A stretch of 64,000 nucleotides of DNA from Halorhodospira halochloris. GTDB lineage: Bacteria > Pseudomonadota > Gammaproteobacteria > Nitrococcales > Halorhodospiraceae. Positions 1 to 9,408 of this stretch are shown here, piece after piece. The notes under the pieces were generated by a model. The model was not told where the DNA came from. It saw nothing but the letters and a program-made list of their open reading frames with translations, and searched no databases. The position numbers and the translations under genes were made by a program. The first letter of the stretch is position 1. Each line of letters opens with the position of its first letter. Location of the stretch: NCBI RefSeq assembly GCF_002356555.2, contig NZ_AP017372.2, forward strand, positions 2,710,501-2,774,500, given 5' to 3'.

Positions 1-908
1 CATCTGCTGAACTTCACGGCAGTCCAACAGTAGAACTCGACTTGGACAGTCAGCGCGGTGGCTCCAAACCTGTCACCATAAGCTATCTGAGCGGCGGTCT
101 TGAGTGGCAGCCGCACTATCAAATCATTAGATCGACCGAGGATGATCAGTTGCGGGTCAAGGCTTTAGCGAGGGTCGAAAATCAAACAGAAATGGATTTT
201 CGCGCCGTTGATCTGACCTTTGTGAGCGCCGCCAACCCAACTTCGGCAGCAGCAAGTAGCAACCTATCCAGCCAACCAACAACCAAGCCAAGCGGGCTGA
301 CCGGTGAAGCGGCAGGTGACGGACGAGCCTATTCCCTTGATGACGGTCAGAAGCTACTTGCTGGGCGCTCTTATAATCTAAAGCTAGACAGCTTTGTGGT
401 AGACGATGGCAATACCTCCTACCAACTGCATGGCAATGCCGCCGCCAACCAACAGTCTGGCCTAGAGATTAAAGCCATCAAGATCGTTAACTGGACCGCC
501 GAGCAAAATCTGCCATCGGGCTTAGCAGATATTTACACAGCTCCCGATTTGCAGTTCAGACAAAGGAGCAAGCTTCCAGATACCGCTAGCGGCGAAGAGG
601 TCAGCATACCGGTTGGCAGCAGCGAGGATGTTACTGCAACACGGAACCTGGCACACCCCTACGACAGACCCATTGACGCAGCGACTGATGAGATAGAGTG
701 GGAAATTGTGGTCAATAATAATGCTAGCGAGCGCAAAGAGGTTACCCTTAAAGAGCAGATCCCCAGTGATCTGCCAGCTGAGTGGGAAATCCTGGAATCA
801 TCGCACGAGACAGAACTTGAGACCGCTAATACCGCAATATGGCAGATAGAGCTTGGCGAGGGTGAGCAAAAAACGATAAATTACCGTGCCCGGATCAACC
901 ATAAGTAG
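1..908 (+). CDS. DUF4139 domain-containing protein, C-terminal part (5' truncated by window edge)
   Basis: The frame is open from base 3 with no stop, so the gene begins before the window. The visible ~300 residues include a stretch reading YLSGGLEWQPHYQI, typical of the DUF4139 domain (COG5316, mucoidy-inhibitor A-like proteins). After it come an acidic Ser/Thr/Ala-rich linker and a C-terminal beta-rich segment with a conserved-looking WEIVVNNNASERKEVTL strand pair. These proteins are usually secreted or outer-envelope and their function is poorly known. No membrane segment is seen in the visible part. It is followed 15 bp later by the DUF2892 gene on the same strand. The family call is firm; any role would be a guess. 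Confidence 0.8.
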   Translation, partial: SAELHGSPTVELDLDSQRGGSKPVTISYLSGGLEWQPHYQIIRSTEDDQLRVKALARVENQTEMDFRAVDLTFVSAANPTSAAASSNLSSQPTTKPSGLTGEAAGDGRAYSLDDGQKLLAGRSYNLKLDSFVVDDGNTSYQLHGNAAANQQSGLEIKAIKIVNWTAEQNLPSGLADIYTAPDLQFRQRSKLPDTASGEEVSIPVGSSEDVTATRNLAHPYDRPIDAATDEIEWEIVVNNNASERKEVTLKEQIPSDLPAEWEILESSHETELETANTAIWQIELGEGEQKTINYRARINHK

Positions 909-923
909 AGACATTAGGGGAGC

Positions 924-1121
924 ATGATGGAACTTAAACAGAACCTCGGCATGATCGATCGTGCGGCACGAGCAGTAGTGGGAATTTTGCTAATCAGTCT
1001 CTTTTTTGTCGGCCCCCAAAGTGCTTGGGGCTGGATAGGCCTGATCCCCCTCGCTACCGCTATCGTAGGCAACTGTCCTGCGTATATCCCTCTAGGATTC
1101 AACACTTGCAGCGGCAAATAA
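924..1121 (+). CDS. DUF2892 (YgaP-like) small membrane protein
   Basis: A 65-residue protein matching the DUF2892 pattern: an N-terminal N-x-G-x-x-D-R-x-x-R segment (NLGMIDRAAR), two hydrophobic helices (about residues 15-30 and 34-50), and a C-terminal NCPAYIPLGFNTC motif with two cysteines. In other bacteria this domain forms the membrane anchor of YgaP-type rhodanese sulfurtransferases, but here it stands alone. An AGGGGAGC ribosome-binding site lies just upstream of two consecutive ATG codons, so the start may be either. It follows the DUF4139 gene closely and may be cotranscribed. The exact function is unknown. Confidence 0.82.
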   Translation: MMELKQNLGMIDRAARAVVGILLISLFFVGPQSAWGWIGLIPLATAIVGNCPAYIPLGFNTCSGK

Positions 1122-1222
1122 CGGCTGCAAAACCCGCCCACTAGAAGCCAGACCAGGGACGGTCAGCCGCTCAGCCAAATGCTCACACTCCCCCCTCGCA
1201 TATCCAGCTAAGATGTACGGTT

Positions 1223-2878
1223 ATGGAAGAGTTAAGAAAGACCCTACAGCGTATTGATGGAAAAGGCTACAAGGCCTACCGCGATATTCAGGGCAAACAC
1301 CAGTTCACCGGTTTTGAGCTCCAGATAGATAAGGTTCAAGCCGATCCCTACGCCAAGCCTTCTCGGCTACGGGCCTTTGTCCCCTGGCAGCGGGCTGCAT
1401 TGCCCCCAGAATCACAAGCCAGCGCGGCACGGCAACGCGCTACGCGCGACTACCTTGCCCGCAGCTTCGCTCGAGCAAGCGCTGCCAGCGAGGCGATAAA
1501 TATTGACAGTGGTGCGCAGACGGTTCTCGATCGCAGTGCAGTTCTCTTCAACGAGCACGGCATTGAACTGCGTTTTACTGTTCACCTGCCGGCTCGCGGG
1601 CGCACTATACTCGGCCGCCAGGCTGCGGATATCCTGTGCAGCCGTTTGCCTAAAATCGTCCATCATGCAACCAATGCCGATAAGCTTGATTTGTCTGACC
1701 TGGAGAGACACTGCGCCGCGGTAGAAGACCAGGCTGCATTGCGTGCTGACCTTAAAAAAAGGGGATTAGTGGCATTCATTGGCGACGGAGCGACTCTGCC
1801 GCGTCGCTCCGGCATCGACGATCGCCCCTTAAGTGATGCGATCCCGTTCACAAGTCCAGAATCACTCCGTGTCTCGCTCAACACCCCGAACGCAGGTGAA
1901 GTAACGGGGATGGGCATACCGCAGGGCATCACCCTGATTGTAGGGGGAGGTTTTCACGGCAAATCGACACTGCTCAACGCTATCGAACTGGGCATATATG
2001 ATCACTTGCCAGGCGACGGACGTGAGCGCGTCGTTGCCCTGGAGAGCGCCACCAAGGTTCGGGCTGAGGACGGCCGCGCCGTCCACAGGGTAGATCTTTC
2101 CCCTTATATTCGCGAGTTACCATTCAGCAAATCGACCAGCTCGTTTTCTACTGAGCTAGCTTCCGGCTCCACTAGCCAAGCCGCCGCCCTCCAGGAATCA
2201 CTCGAGGCCGGTGCCGATGCCTTGCTTGTCGATGAAGACACCTCTGCGACCAACTTCATGATTCGCGACAAGCGCATGCAGGCACTGGTCGAACGGGAGG
2301 CGGAGCCGATTACCCCGTTCGTCGACCGGATCCGGGAGTTGCGCGACCAACTAGGCACGTCTACTCTGCTGGTCATGGGCGGCTCGGGTGACTACCTCGA
2401 CCTCGCCGACACAGTAATCCAGATGCACAATTACTCGCCACTCGATGTAACCAAGCGAGCCCAAGAGATAGCGCAACAGTACCGCACTGGCAGGGACTCA
2501 GAGGCGGTCGAACCATTGTGGCGATCAGCTACGCGCCGCCTCGATTGCCGCTCCCTGCAGCCAGAAACTAAACCGGGCAAGCAGAAGATACAGGCGCGTG
2601 GGCGTGATGCCTTGGTGTTTGGCAAAGAGACTATCGATTTGCGGTCGGTGGAGCAGATAGCTGACCCCGCACAGGTGCGGGCAATAGGGCTTATCCTCGC
2701 CCGCATGGCCGGTATCAACCAAAAACTCGAACAACCACCTCAGTGGTTAGCAGACGAATTGGAGCGTAGCTGGGAAGAGCTATCCGCAAGACCTGAAGGA
2801 GACTTGGCCCGGCCCCGTAGTATAGAAGTTATGGCGGCATTGAACCGACTGCGCAACGCGCAATTTATCGAGGACTAG
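1223..2878 (+). CDS. ABC-class P-loop ATPase (COG3044 family)
   Basis: A 551-residue soluble protein. The N-terminal ~220 residues are of the type seen in predicted ATPases of the ABC class (COG3044). The P-loop is GGGFHGKST near residue 243, and a Walker-B-like segment LLVDEDTSA follows near residue 336. A long spacer containing SGSTSQAAALQE separates them. There is no transmembrane segment and no permease neighbour, so it is not a transporter; the biochemical role of the family is unknown. Length agrees with the family. The start ATG gives the full N-terminal MEELRKTLQRIDGKGYKAY motif. A palindromic repeat follows 38 bp after the stop. Confidence 0.85.
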   Translation: MEELRKTLQRIDGKGYKAYRDIQGKHQFTGFELQIDKVQADPYAKPSRLRAFVPWQRAALPPESQASAARQRATRDYLARSFARASAASEAINIDSGAQTVLDRSAVLFNEHGIELRFTVHLPARGRTILGRQAADILCSRLPKIVHHATNADKLDLSDLERHCAAVEDQAALRADLKKRGLVAFIGDGATLPRRSGIDDRPLSDAIPFTSPESLRVSLNTPNAGEVTGMGIPQGITLIVGGGFHGKSTLLNAIELGIYDHLPGDGRERVVALESATKVRAEDGRAVHRVDLSPYIRELPFSKSTSSFSTELASGSTSQAAALQESLEAGADALLVDEDTSATNFMIRDKRMQALVEREAEPITPFVDRIRELRDQLGTSTLLVMGGSGDYLDLADTVIQMHNYSPLDVTKRAQEIAQQYRTGRDSEAVEPLWRSATRRLDCRSLQPETKPGKQKIQARGRDALVFGKETIDLRSVEQIADPAQVRAIGLILARMAGINQKLEQPPQWLADELERSWEELSARPEGDLARPRSIEVMAALNRLRNAQFIED

Positions 2879-2916
2879 ATCTAGCAACTGCTAACGAATG
2901 AGATTTGGAGGAGAAT

Positions 2917-3052
2917 CGAAAAACTTCCCCTGGGCCAATTGGTTGTTCCGATGTGTAGGACGCCGAACCCCTCCCTGGAGGCTTCATGGCGCCATCCCTG
3001 GCGCCAAGAGCCCCACATCGGAACAACCAATTGGCCCAGGGGAAGCTTTTCG
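2917..3052. repeat. Palindromic repeat copy 1 (39-nt arms, 58-nt core)
   Basis: Left arm 2917-2955 and right arm 3014-3052 are reverse complements with one mismatch. The core (2956-3013) holds the family signature GGAGGCTTCATGGCGCC and a small internal hairpin (GGCGCCA/TGGCGCC). The arm sequence, with its CCAATTGGTTGTTCCGATGTG part, differs strongly from the other copies even though the core is shared. A short reading frame runs through it but is a by-product of the palindrome. It lies between the ATPase gene and the SDR gene and could act as a transcription terminator or processing hairpin. Confidence 0.9.
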
Positions 3053-3098
3053 AGAGGCCCTCTAGCAGATCCCATAGACAGGCAAGGACAAACAATCA

Positions 3099-3749
3099 AT
3101 GCATATTCTAGTAGTTGGTGCCCACGGCCAAATCGGCAGCCTGCTGGTAGAGAGGCTCGCACCTAGTCGCCACGAGGTTCGCGCCATGGTCCGCTACCCT
3201 GATCAACAGCCTGCCTTAGCGGCCCGCGGGGCATCTGAGACAGTAGTTGCCGACCTAGAAAGAGATTGCCGTGAAGCCGTACGCGGAGTAGAGGGGGTAA
3301 TATTTACCGCAGGATCAGGCCCCCTTACTGGGGCTGATAAGACTGACAGTGTCGACCGCCGGGGCGCTAAGCGTATCATCAGCGCCGCTGAAGATGCCGG
3401 GGTAAGGCGTTTTATCATGGTTTCCGCCATGCGCACAGAGTGCCCAGAACAAGCGCCCGAAAAGTTACGCTACTATCTTGATGCAAAACGCGAGGCGGAT
3501 GAGCATCTACGCAACAGCTCTTTGGATTGGACTATAGTTCGCCCAGGGAGGCTGCTCGATACACCCGGCAAAGGGCGTATCAAATTCGGCGAAGATCTCG
3601 ACTATGGTGAGATACCCCGGTCTGATGTGGCTGCTCTACTCGGCGCGCTGATCGATGTTCCAGCCAGTAGTCGGCGCATACTCGACGCAGTCACCGGTGA
3701 GACACCCATAAAGCAAGCAATCCGCGAACTTACCCAGAGCGCAGAGTAA
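3099..3749 (+). CDS. NAD(P)-binding atypical short-chain dehydrogenase (SDR, NAD(P)H-binding family)
   Basis: A 216-residue Rossmann protein. The N-terminal HILVVGAHGQIGSLL has the atypical-SDR dinucleotide motif GxxGxxG. FIMVSAMR sits where SDR proteins carry the catalytic serine, then YYLDAKREADEHLRNSSLDWTIVRPG provides the downstream Lys and the RPG motif of the YwnB/NmrA-like group. Such proteins act on unknown small substrates or serve as redox sensors. It is likely transcribed alone, since it lies between a palindromic repeat and a GC-rich terminator. Substrate unknown. Confidence 0.85.
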   Translation: MHILVVGAHGQIGSLLVERLAPSRHEVRAMVRYPDQQPALAARGASETVVADLERDCREAVRGVEGVIFTAGSGPLTGADKTDSVDRRGAKRIISAAEDAGVRRFIMVSAMRTECPEQAPEKLRYYLDAKREADEHLRNSSLDWTIVRPGRLLDTPGKGRIKFGEDLDYGEIPRSDVAALLGALIDVPASSRRILDAVTGETPIKQAIRELTQSAE

Positions 3750-3753
3750 AAAA

Positions 3754-3790
3754 GCCCCCGCTCAGATCGCGCGCCGATCAGACCGGGGGC
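3754..3790. terminator. Rho-independent bidirectional terminator
   Basis: A GC-rich hairpin (GCCCCCG at 3754-3760 pairing with CGGGGGC at 3784-3790) has a partly paired interior. An A run precedes it, which reads as a T run on the minus strand, and a short CCTT follows it. It sits between the converging SDR gene and prpD and could serve both. Confidence 0.7.
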
Positions 3791-3856
3791 CTTGCCGAGC
3801 CGATACTGCCCTAGCTGTGGGATAAGTGGCTCAAGGCAGCATCACTTAGCAGCTGC

Positions 3857-5302
3857 CTACATGCGCCACAGATCCATAAACTCATGGACCGGCATCCGCT
3901 CTAGCGCCTCCTGCTCAGCAACTGCTTCAGCAATCGCGCCAGCCTGGCGCGGCGCAAAACGATCGGCAAGGGCGGCATGGAATTTATCCTTAAGCACCGG
4001 AATGCCCTCATCGCGCCGGCGACGGTGGCCGATCGGATACTCAACGGCTATGCGGTCGGTAGCCGATCCATCTTTGAAATGGACCTGCACAGCGTTACCG
4101 ATTGAGCGCTTTTCCGGATCCATGTAGTCACGCGAGAAATCCTTATTCTCAGTGACCTCCATCTTGTCGCGCAGCTGATCAATGCGCGGGTCGACAGCCA
4201 CAGCATCTTCATAGTCGGCAGCGGTCAAACGGCCGAAGATGAGGGGTATAGCTACCATGTACTGGATGCAGTGATCCCGGTCAGCTGGATTGTCGAGCGG
4301 ACCGGTCTTATCGATTATCCGCACCCCGGCTTCTTGAGTTTCAATAACAATCTTATCTATCTGATCAAGCTTCGGCGCAACTTGCTCGTGCAGCGCCATC
4401 GCCGCCTCAACCGCCGTCTGGGCGTGGAACTCGGCAGGGAAGGAGATCTTAAACAAGACGTGTTCCATGACATAGCTGGCGTAATCCTGCGAGCGCTTGA
4501 TCTGCTCACCCTTGAACAGCACATCTTGGAAACCCCAGCCCTTAGCACTGAGCGCCGAGGGGTAGCCCATCTCGCCAGTTTGGCTCATCAGCGCCAGGCG
4601 TACGCCACGGGCCGAGGCATCACCAGCCGCCCAGCTCTTACGTGAGCCGGTATTAGGCGCATGCCGATAGGTACGCAGGGCCCCACCATCTATCCAGGCA
4701 TTAGACACAGCATTGATGACATCCTCGCGCGAACCGCCGAGCAAATGGGTGGTCACCGCGGTGGTTGCCAATCTGACTAGGAGCACGTGATCGAGGCCAA
4801 CGCGGTTGAAGCTATTCTCCAGCGCCAAAACACCTTGGATCTCGTGGGCCTTAATCGCCGCTGTCAACACATCGCGCATAGTCAACGGCTGCTTGCCCAA
4901 TGCTAAGCGCCGGCGGCTCTCATAATCGGCCGCGGCCAAGATGCCACCAAGGTTATCCGAGGGGTGACCCCACTCAGCTGCCAACCAGGTATCATTGAAA
5001 TCCAACCAGCGGATCATGGCCCCAATATTGAAGGCGCCCATAACCGGGTCGAGACGATAGGCGGTGCCCGGAACCACCACCCCATCGCGCATCTCAGCCC
5101 CCGGCACGACCGGACCTAGCAGCTTAGTACAGGCTGGATAATCAAGCGCCATCATGGCGCAGGCGAGGCTGTCCATCAGGCAATAACGCGCAGTCTCATA
5201 GGCCTCAGCCGACTCAATAGCCTTATCGGCTACATAGTCGGCGATTGCCACCAACTCCTGATCCGGGTCCGGCCGCTTGGCATCACGAATATTACTTCCC
5301 AT
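3857..5302 (-). CDS. prpD: 2-methylcitrate dehydratase PrpD
   Basis: A 481-residue MmgE/PrpD-family protein that dehydrates 2-methylcitrate to 2-methyl-cis-aconitate in propionate catabolism. Family-typical segments include [41 protein letters not shown] and [18 protein letters not shown], and its length is normal. A GGAG ribosome-binding site lies 6 nt before the ATG. It is the last gene of the minus-strand cluster acuI-prpB-prpC-prpD, 53 bp after prpC, and ends near a bidirectional terminator. No separate methylaconitate isomerase (prpF) or acnD is present, in line with the PrpD-type route. Confidence 0.95.
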   Translation of the reverse strand: MGSNIRDAKRPDPDQELVAIADYVADKAIESAEAYETARYCLMDSLACAMMALDYPACTKLLGPVVPGAEMRDGVVVPGTAYRLDPVMGAFNIGAMIRWLDFNDTWLAAEWGHPSDNLGGILAAADYESRRRLALGKQPLTMRDVLTAAIKAHEIQGVLALENSFNRVGLDHVLLVRLATTAVTTHLLGGSREDVINAVSNAWIDGGALRTYRHAPNTGSRKSWAAGDASARGVRLALMSQTGEMGYPSALSAKGWGFQDVLFKGEQIKRSQDYASYVMEHVLFKISFPAEFHAQTAVEAAMALHEQVAPKLDQIDKIVIETQEAGVRIIDKTGPLDNPADRDHCIQYMVAIPLIFGRLTAADYEDAVAVDPRIDQLRDKMEVTENKDFSRDYMDPEKRSIGNAVQVHFKDGSATDRIAVEYPIGHRRRRDEGIPVLKDKFHAALADRFAPRQAGAIAEAVAEQEALERMPVHEFMDLWRM

Positions 5303-5355
5303 TTACATCTCCAGATTTACTCAACTTAACCTATTTCTTACTTGCAACAGTCAAA

Positions 5356-6480
5356 CTAGCGTTGATCGATCGGTGGCACCTCACGCAATTCATAACCAGT
5401 ATAGTCTGCGCTTGGCCGGATGATCCGATTCTTGGCCCGCTGCTCCATTACGTGTGCTGCCCAACCACTATGCCGTGACATGACGAATATCGGTGTAAAC
5501 AGCTTAGTCGGGATACCCATGAAGCGATATGCCGATGCATGGTAGAAATCGGCATTAGCAAACAGCTTCTTCTCATCCCACATCATCTGCTCTACGGCCT
5601 CGGAGACCGGGAACAGAGTATCGTCACCGACTTCCTTGGCCAGACTCCGTGACCATTCCTTAATCACCGCATTGCGTGGGTCAACTTCACGGTAGACAGC
5701 GTGCCCGAAGCCCATGACCTTTTCCTTGCGATCCAGCATAGCCTTGAGCTCACGCCGCGCCTCCTCCGGGCTTGACCACTGCTCAAGCATCGCCATAGCC
5801 GCCTCGTTAGCACCCCCATGAAGTGGCCCGCGCAAGGTGCCAATAGCGCCCGTTATCGCCGAATGCATGTCTGACAGTGTTGAGGCACAAACCCTAGCGT
5901 TAAATGTCGAGGCATTGAACTCGTGCTCAGCGTAGAGGATCAACGAGATATGCATTACATTCTCATGCAACTCGTTCGGCTTCTCGCCGCGCAACAGGTG
6001 CAGAAAGTGGCCACCTATAGAATCGTCATCTGTTGCCGTATCAATGCGCACACCATCATGGCTGTAGCGATACCAATAGGTAATTATCGACGGGAAGACG
6101 GCAAGCAGTCGGTCTGCGACCTCCATCTGCTCAGAAAAGTCCTCTTCTGTCTCAAGCGTGCCAAGCATTGAGCAGCCGGTACGCATGACATCCATGGGAT
6201 GAGCATCGCGCGGGATCTGTTCCAGGACACTCTTTACCGGCTGCGGTAATTCACGCTTACTCATCAGGCGCTTTTTGTACTCATCGAGCTGAGTACGATT
6301 AGGCAACTCGCCATACAGCAGCAGATAGGCAACCTCTTCGAATTGGCACTTCTCCGCCAAATCACGGACATCGTAGCCACGATAGGTTAGCCCCGTGCCT
6401 TCTTGACCGACCGTGCACAGAGCAGTCTCACCGGCCGACTGGCCCCGCAGGCCGGCACCGCCAACTTTCTTTTCGGTCAT
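5356..6480 (-). CDS. prpC: 2-methylcitrate synthase PrpC
   Basis: A 374-residue citrate-synthase-family enzyme that condenses propionyl-CoA with oxaloacetate. It contains the signature GFGHAVYREVDPRN with its catalytic His, an upstream LHGGANEAAM His motif, and a C-terminal region with the catalytic Asp neighbourhood (FYHASAYRFMGIPTKLFTP). The short length and the MTEKKVGGAGLRGQSAGETAL N-terminus match PrpC rather than TCA-cycle GltA. A GGAGG site precedes the ATG by 10 nt. It lies between prpB and prpD in the same operon, which settles the methylcitrate assignment. Confidence 0.94.
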   Translation of the reverse strand: MTEKKVGGAGLRGQSAGETALCTVGQEGTGLTYRGYDVRDLAEKCQFEEVAYLLLYGELPNRTQLDEYKKRLMSKRELPQPVKSVLEQIPRDAHPMDVMRTGCSMLGTLETEEDFSEQMEVADRLLAVFPSIITYWYRYSHDGVRIDTATDDDSIGGHFLHLLRGEKPNELHENVMHISLILYAEHEFNASTFNARVCASTLSDMHSAITGAIGTLRGPLHGGANEAAMAMLEQWSSPEEARRELKAMLDRKEKVMGFGHAVYREVDPRNAVIKEWSRSLAKEVGDDTLFPVSEAVEQMMWDEKKLFANADFYHASAYRFMGIPTKLFTPIFVMSRHSGWAAHVMEQRAKNRIIRPSADYTGYELREVPPIDQR

Positions 6481-6564
6481 CTTTGCTTTCCTCCGTTTGC
6501 GGCCCGCATCAGCACGGGCATTGCAATGTAAAACCAGGTCTGCACTACTTAAAAAAAACTACTA

Positions 6565-7446
6565 TTAGCGATTCCCGAACAGTTCATCTAGTTTACGTTC
6601 ATAATCGTGATAACCGAGCACTTCGTACAACTCATCCCGGGTCTGCATCTGATCAATAACATTCTGCTGCGTACCATCCCGGCGGATCGCCGAGTAGACA
6701 GACTCCGCGGCACGGCTCATAGCACGGAAGGCCGAAAGTGGGTAGAGAACAAGCCCGGCCCCGGCGTCACGCAACTCGGCCACGGTGAAGTATGGTGTCT
6801 TACCAAACTCGGTGATATTTGCCAGCACCGGGACATTGAGACGCTCCGTAAAGGCTTGGACATCTTCAATGGTGTGCATGGCCTCCGCAAAGACCATATC
6901 GGCCCCAGCCTCAACATAAGCCTCAGCCCTCTCAATCGCTGCCTCTAACCCCTCTGAGGCCCGCGCATCGGTTCGCGCCATGATCACCAGACTCTCATCA
7001 GTGCGCCCATCAATTGCCGCTTTGAGACGATCAACCATCTCCGCAGTAGAGACCAACTCCTTGCCCGGGCGGTGACCACAGCGCTTAGTCTGGACCTGAT
7101 CCTCAATGTGTACCGCGCCGGCTCCAGCCCGAGTAAGCTCGCGGATGGTACGTGCTACCGAGAAGGCGCCGCCAAAGCCGGTATCGATATCTACCAGCAC
7201 CGGCACTTCAGTGACATCGGTTATTCGCCGAACATCTTCGACCACATCCGGGAGCTGGGTAATGCCTAAATCGGGCAGCCCGTAAGAGGCATTCGCAACC
7301 CCTGCCCCCGAAACATAAAGAGCCTGAAAACCAGCACGCTCAGCGAGCAAGGCCGAATAGGCATTGATTGTGCCTACAACCTGCAGCGGACGCTCCGCTT
7401 CGACCGCCTCGCGAAACCGCTGTCCGGCAGTAGCTTTTTGACTCAT
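6565..7446 (-). CDS. prpB: Methylisocitrate lyase PrpB
   Basis: A 293-residue isocitrate-lyase/PEP-mutase superfamily enzyme that cleaves 2-methylisocitrate to pyruvate and succinate. The catalytic loop [12 protein letters not shown] (K-R-C-G-H) is intact, and the DIDTGFGG metal-binding and MARTDARA motifs are present. The start is supported by a GAGGAG site just upstream. It is the second gene of acuI-prpBCD, 84 bp ahead of prpC. The pathway makes propionyl-CoA usable and detoxifies it. Confidence 0.95.
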   Translation of the reverse strand: MSQKATAGQRFREAVEAERPLQVVGTINAYSALLAERAGFQALYVSGAGVANASYGLPDLGITQLPDVVEDVRRITDVTEVPVLVDIDTGFGGAFSVARTIRELTRAGAGAVHIEDQVQTKRCGHRPGKELVSTAEMVDRLKAAIDGRTDESLVIMARTDARASEGLEAAIERAEAYVEAGADMVFAEAMHTIEDVQAFTERLNVPVLANITEFGKTPYFTVAELRDAGAGLVLYPLSAFRAMSRAAESVYSAIRRDGTQQNVIDQMQTRDELYEVLGYHDYERKLDELFGNR

Positions 7447-7490
7447 TACGCACTCCTCGCTGTAAATAAAACCATAGCTTAATAACTAGT

Positions 7491-8486
7491 TTACTCGTCG
7501 CTAACGTGCACCAAGATTCGGCCACGCACCTTGCGCTCAAGCAGCTCTTGGGATGCCACACGCAGCCCGTCCAAACCGATCTCCGAACTGATTATCGCCT
7601 CCGGGTCACTCGGGCGCAGATCATCGCCGAGCCGTCGCCATGACTCCATAAGCTGCTCACGCGGACAATTCGGGGTACTCACACCGATTAAGCTTACTCC
7701 ACGGAGAATAAAGGGCATCACGGTGGTCTCAAGTTTGATCCCACCGGCAAGGCCTATAGCCGCGACATTGCCATACTCCTGGACGTGAGCCAGTAAACCG
7801 GAAAGCAGTTCGCCACCGACAGTATCTACCACTCCGGCAAAACGCGCCTTATCCAAGGGGCGGCTGCCAAGCTCAAGGGCATCCGGGGTTACCACCTCAC
7901 TCGCCCCAAGTTTACGCAGATAATCGCCTGCATCAGGTTTACCTGAGACAGCGAGCACGTTGTAACCGGCGCTACTGAAAAGGTCGACCGCCAGGCTACC
8001 TACCCCACCAGAGGCTCCGGTAACCACCACATCGCCCCGCTCAGGTCTCTGCCCCGCCGCTTCCATGCGGATCAATGCCAGTGCCACGGTAAAGCCGGCT
8101 GTGCCCAGCGCCATAGCCTGACGAGGGGTATATGCACTTGGCAGCGGCACCACCCAATCAGCGGGGACTTGTACATATTCGGCAAATCCGCCGTCATGAA
8201 CCTCGCCCATGCCACAGCCGGTTACCAGCACCTTATCTCCCGGCGAAAACTGGCCACAGCGATCTGACACAACCTCGCCGGCCACGTCTATCCCAGGCGT
8301 CAGGGGGAACTGGCGAGCAATTTTGCCCTTGCCGGTAACGGCCAGGGCATCTTTGTAATTGAGGCCTGAATAGGCGGCCTTGATGAGCACATCACCCTCA
8401 GGCAAGTCACCGGCTTGCAAGGTATTTACGCCGCCTTCTGCCTCACCGCCCTGATATGGTATTCGCCACGCTTTAAAAGAATTCAT
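7491..8486 (-). CDS. acuI: Acryloyl-CoA reductase AcuI / YhdH-type quinone oxidoreductase
   Basis: A 331-residue zinc-independent medium-chain dehydrogenase. The N-terminus has GLNYKDALAVTGKGKI and the substrate/NADPH-fold motif TPGIDVAGEV, and the Rossmann loop is VVTGASGGVGSLA. This pattern matches the YhdH/YhfP group whose characterised member AcuI reduces acryloyl-CoA to propionyl-CoA with NADPH. Being the first gene ahead of prpBCD (44 bp before prpB) makes the AcuI role likely, because its product would feed straight into the methylcitrate cycle. A TAGGAG site precedes the ATG. The alternative is a generic quinone/enoyl reductase. Confidence 0.82.
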   Translation of the reverse strand: MNSFKAWRIPYQGGEAEGGVNTLQAGDLPEGDVLIKAAYSGLNYKDALAVTGKGKIARQFPLTPGIDVAGEVVSDRCGQFSPGDKVLVTGCGMGEVHDGGFAEYVQVPADWVVPLPSAYTPRQAMALGTAGFTVALALIRMEAAGQRPERGDVVVTGASGGVGSLAVDLFSSAGYNVLAVSGKPDAGDYLRKLGASEVVTPDALELGSRPLDKARFAGVVDTVGGELLSGLLAHVQEYGNVAAIGLAGGIKLETTVMPFILRGVSLIGVSTPNCPREQLMESWRRLGDDLRPSDPEAIISSEIGLDGLRVASQELLERKVRGRILVHVSDE

Positions 8487-8833
8487 TTCACCTACTCCTA
8501 GCTTGAACGCGAGTTTACACCAGCCTAATGAAAGGTCCCAAATCTTTTCTATATCAACACCTTATATGCCTGGCTAGCATTATATTAAGCAATACAAGAA
8601 CAGCCTTAATTATTGTTTTTTTAGATGGCAGGCTGAGCCCTTCACTAAGAAGGCGCCTCTAATCTCCGCCCTGAGGGAACCTGACTGCCCCACAAAGGGG
8701 TCTCCACTTGCAGTCCCGCGACCTCACAGCTACCATACTCTCGCAAGTGAACGCCTGCGGTTAATCGCCTTTTGTTGTGACTGGCGAGACGCAGCCAGGG
8801 TAACCATCCCTTCCCTACGTGGACAGTAAGCAT
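8487..8833. other. Divergent intergenic region between acuI-prp operon and methyltransferase operon
   Basis: About 340 bp without a convincing gene. The middle (about 8540-8630) is clearly A+T-rich and is the likely place for the minus-strand promoter of acuI-prpBCD and for an upstream control region. I could not find an unambiguous -35/-10 pair or a long dyad. No PrpR-type regulator gene lies beside it. Confidence 0.4.
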
Positions 8834-9406
8834 ATGAATCTAGACCCCAAGAGCCTTGTCGAATCACTTACCACTAAGCGCCACAAAGCCAGGCAAGCGC
8901 TGGGTATTCTGCTGCTGATATTGACCGTTGTGGTTAGTGCGCCACAGTCAGCATCACTATTCGTCGTGGGCACTATTCTCGCGGGTATAGGCATCATGAT
9001 CCGCCTCTGGGGCGCCGGGCACCTAAAAAAGGACAAAGAACTCGCTCAGGATGGTCCTTACGCCTTTGTCCGTCATCCGCTCTACGTCGGTAATACGCTG
9101 ATCATAACTGGTTACCTAGCAGCCGCCCAGATTTGGTGGTTGGTGCCGATAGCTATAGCATTTGGCTTGCTCTATTACCCCCCTGCCATCCGAAAAGAAG
9201 ACGCAAAACTGCGTAAAAGATTCCCTGAACAGTGGGAGGCGTGGGGAACCAAGACCCATGCGCTTATACCCAAGCTCCAGCCAGAAGGCGAGCTCAACAT
9301 CCATAACTGGTCATTCAGTCAAAGCTTGCGCGCCAACGGTGAACCGATAATCGCGGCATTCTTGATTCTTGGCCTCGTGGTGATGGGTAGCAGAATCTTC
9401 GGCTAA
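8834..9406 (+). CDS. Isoprenylcysteine carboxyl methyltransferase-like membrane methyltransferase (PEMT/ICMT family)
   Basis: About 190 residues with four or five hydrophobic segments. The family signature lies in the second half: DGPYAFVRHPLYVGN followed by KEDAKLRKRFPEQWEAW, the SAM-binding RHPxYxG and E-x-x-L-x-x-xF-x-x-xY/W motifs of ICMT/PEMT proteins. In bacteria these methylate lipids or unidentified small substrates in the inner membrane. A GTG at 8819 could extend it by five residues; neither start has a strong ribosome-binding site, and the ATG at 8834 is my choice. The kinase-like gene begins 2 bp after the stop, so the two are coupled. Confidence 0.78.
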   Translation: MNLDPKSLVESLTTKRHKARQALGILLLILTVVVSAPQSASLFVVGTILAGIGIMIRLWGAGHLKKDKELAQDGPYAFVRHPLYVGNTLIITGYLAAAQIWWLVPIAIAFGLLYYPPAIRKEDAKLRKRFPEQWEAWGTKTHALIPKLQPEGELNIHNWSFSQSLRANGEPIIAAFLILGLVVMGSRIFG

Positions 9407-9408
9407 AC

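Noticed and set aside
2939-3166. Short open frames on both strands through palindrome copy 1
   Set aside because: They exist only because the repeat is a palindrome; the same happens in copies 4 and 6, with no start signals and no conserved protein pattern.
4271-4645. Plus-strand frame of 124 residues inside prpD
   Set aside because: Shadow of a well-conserved enzyme gene; no promoter or protein family match seen.
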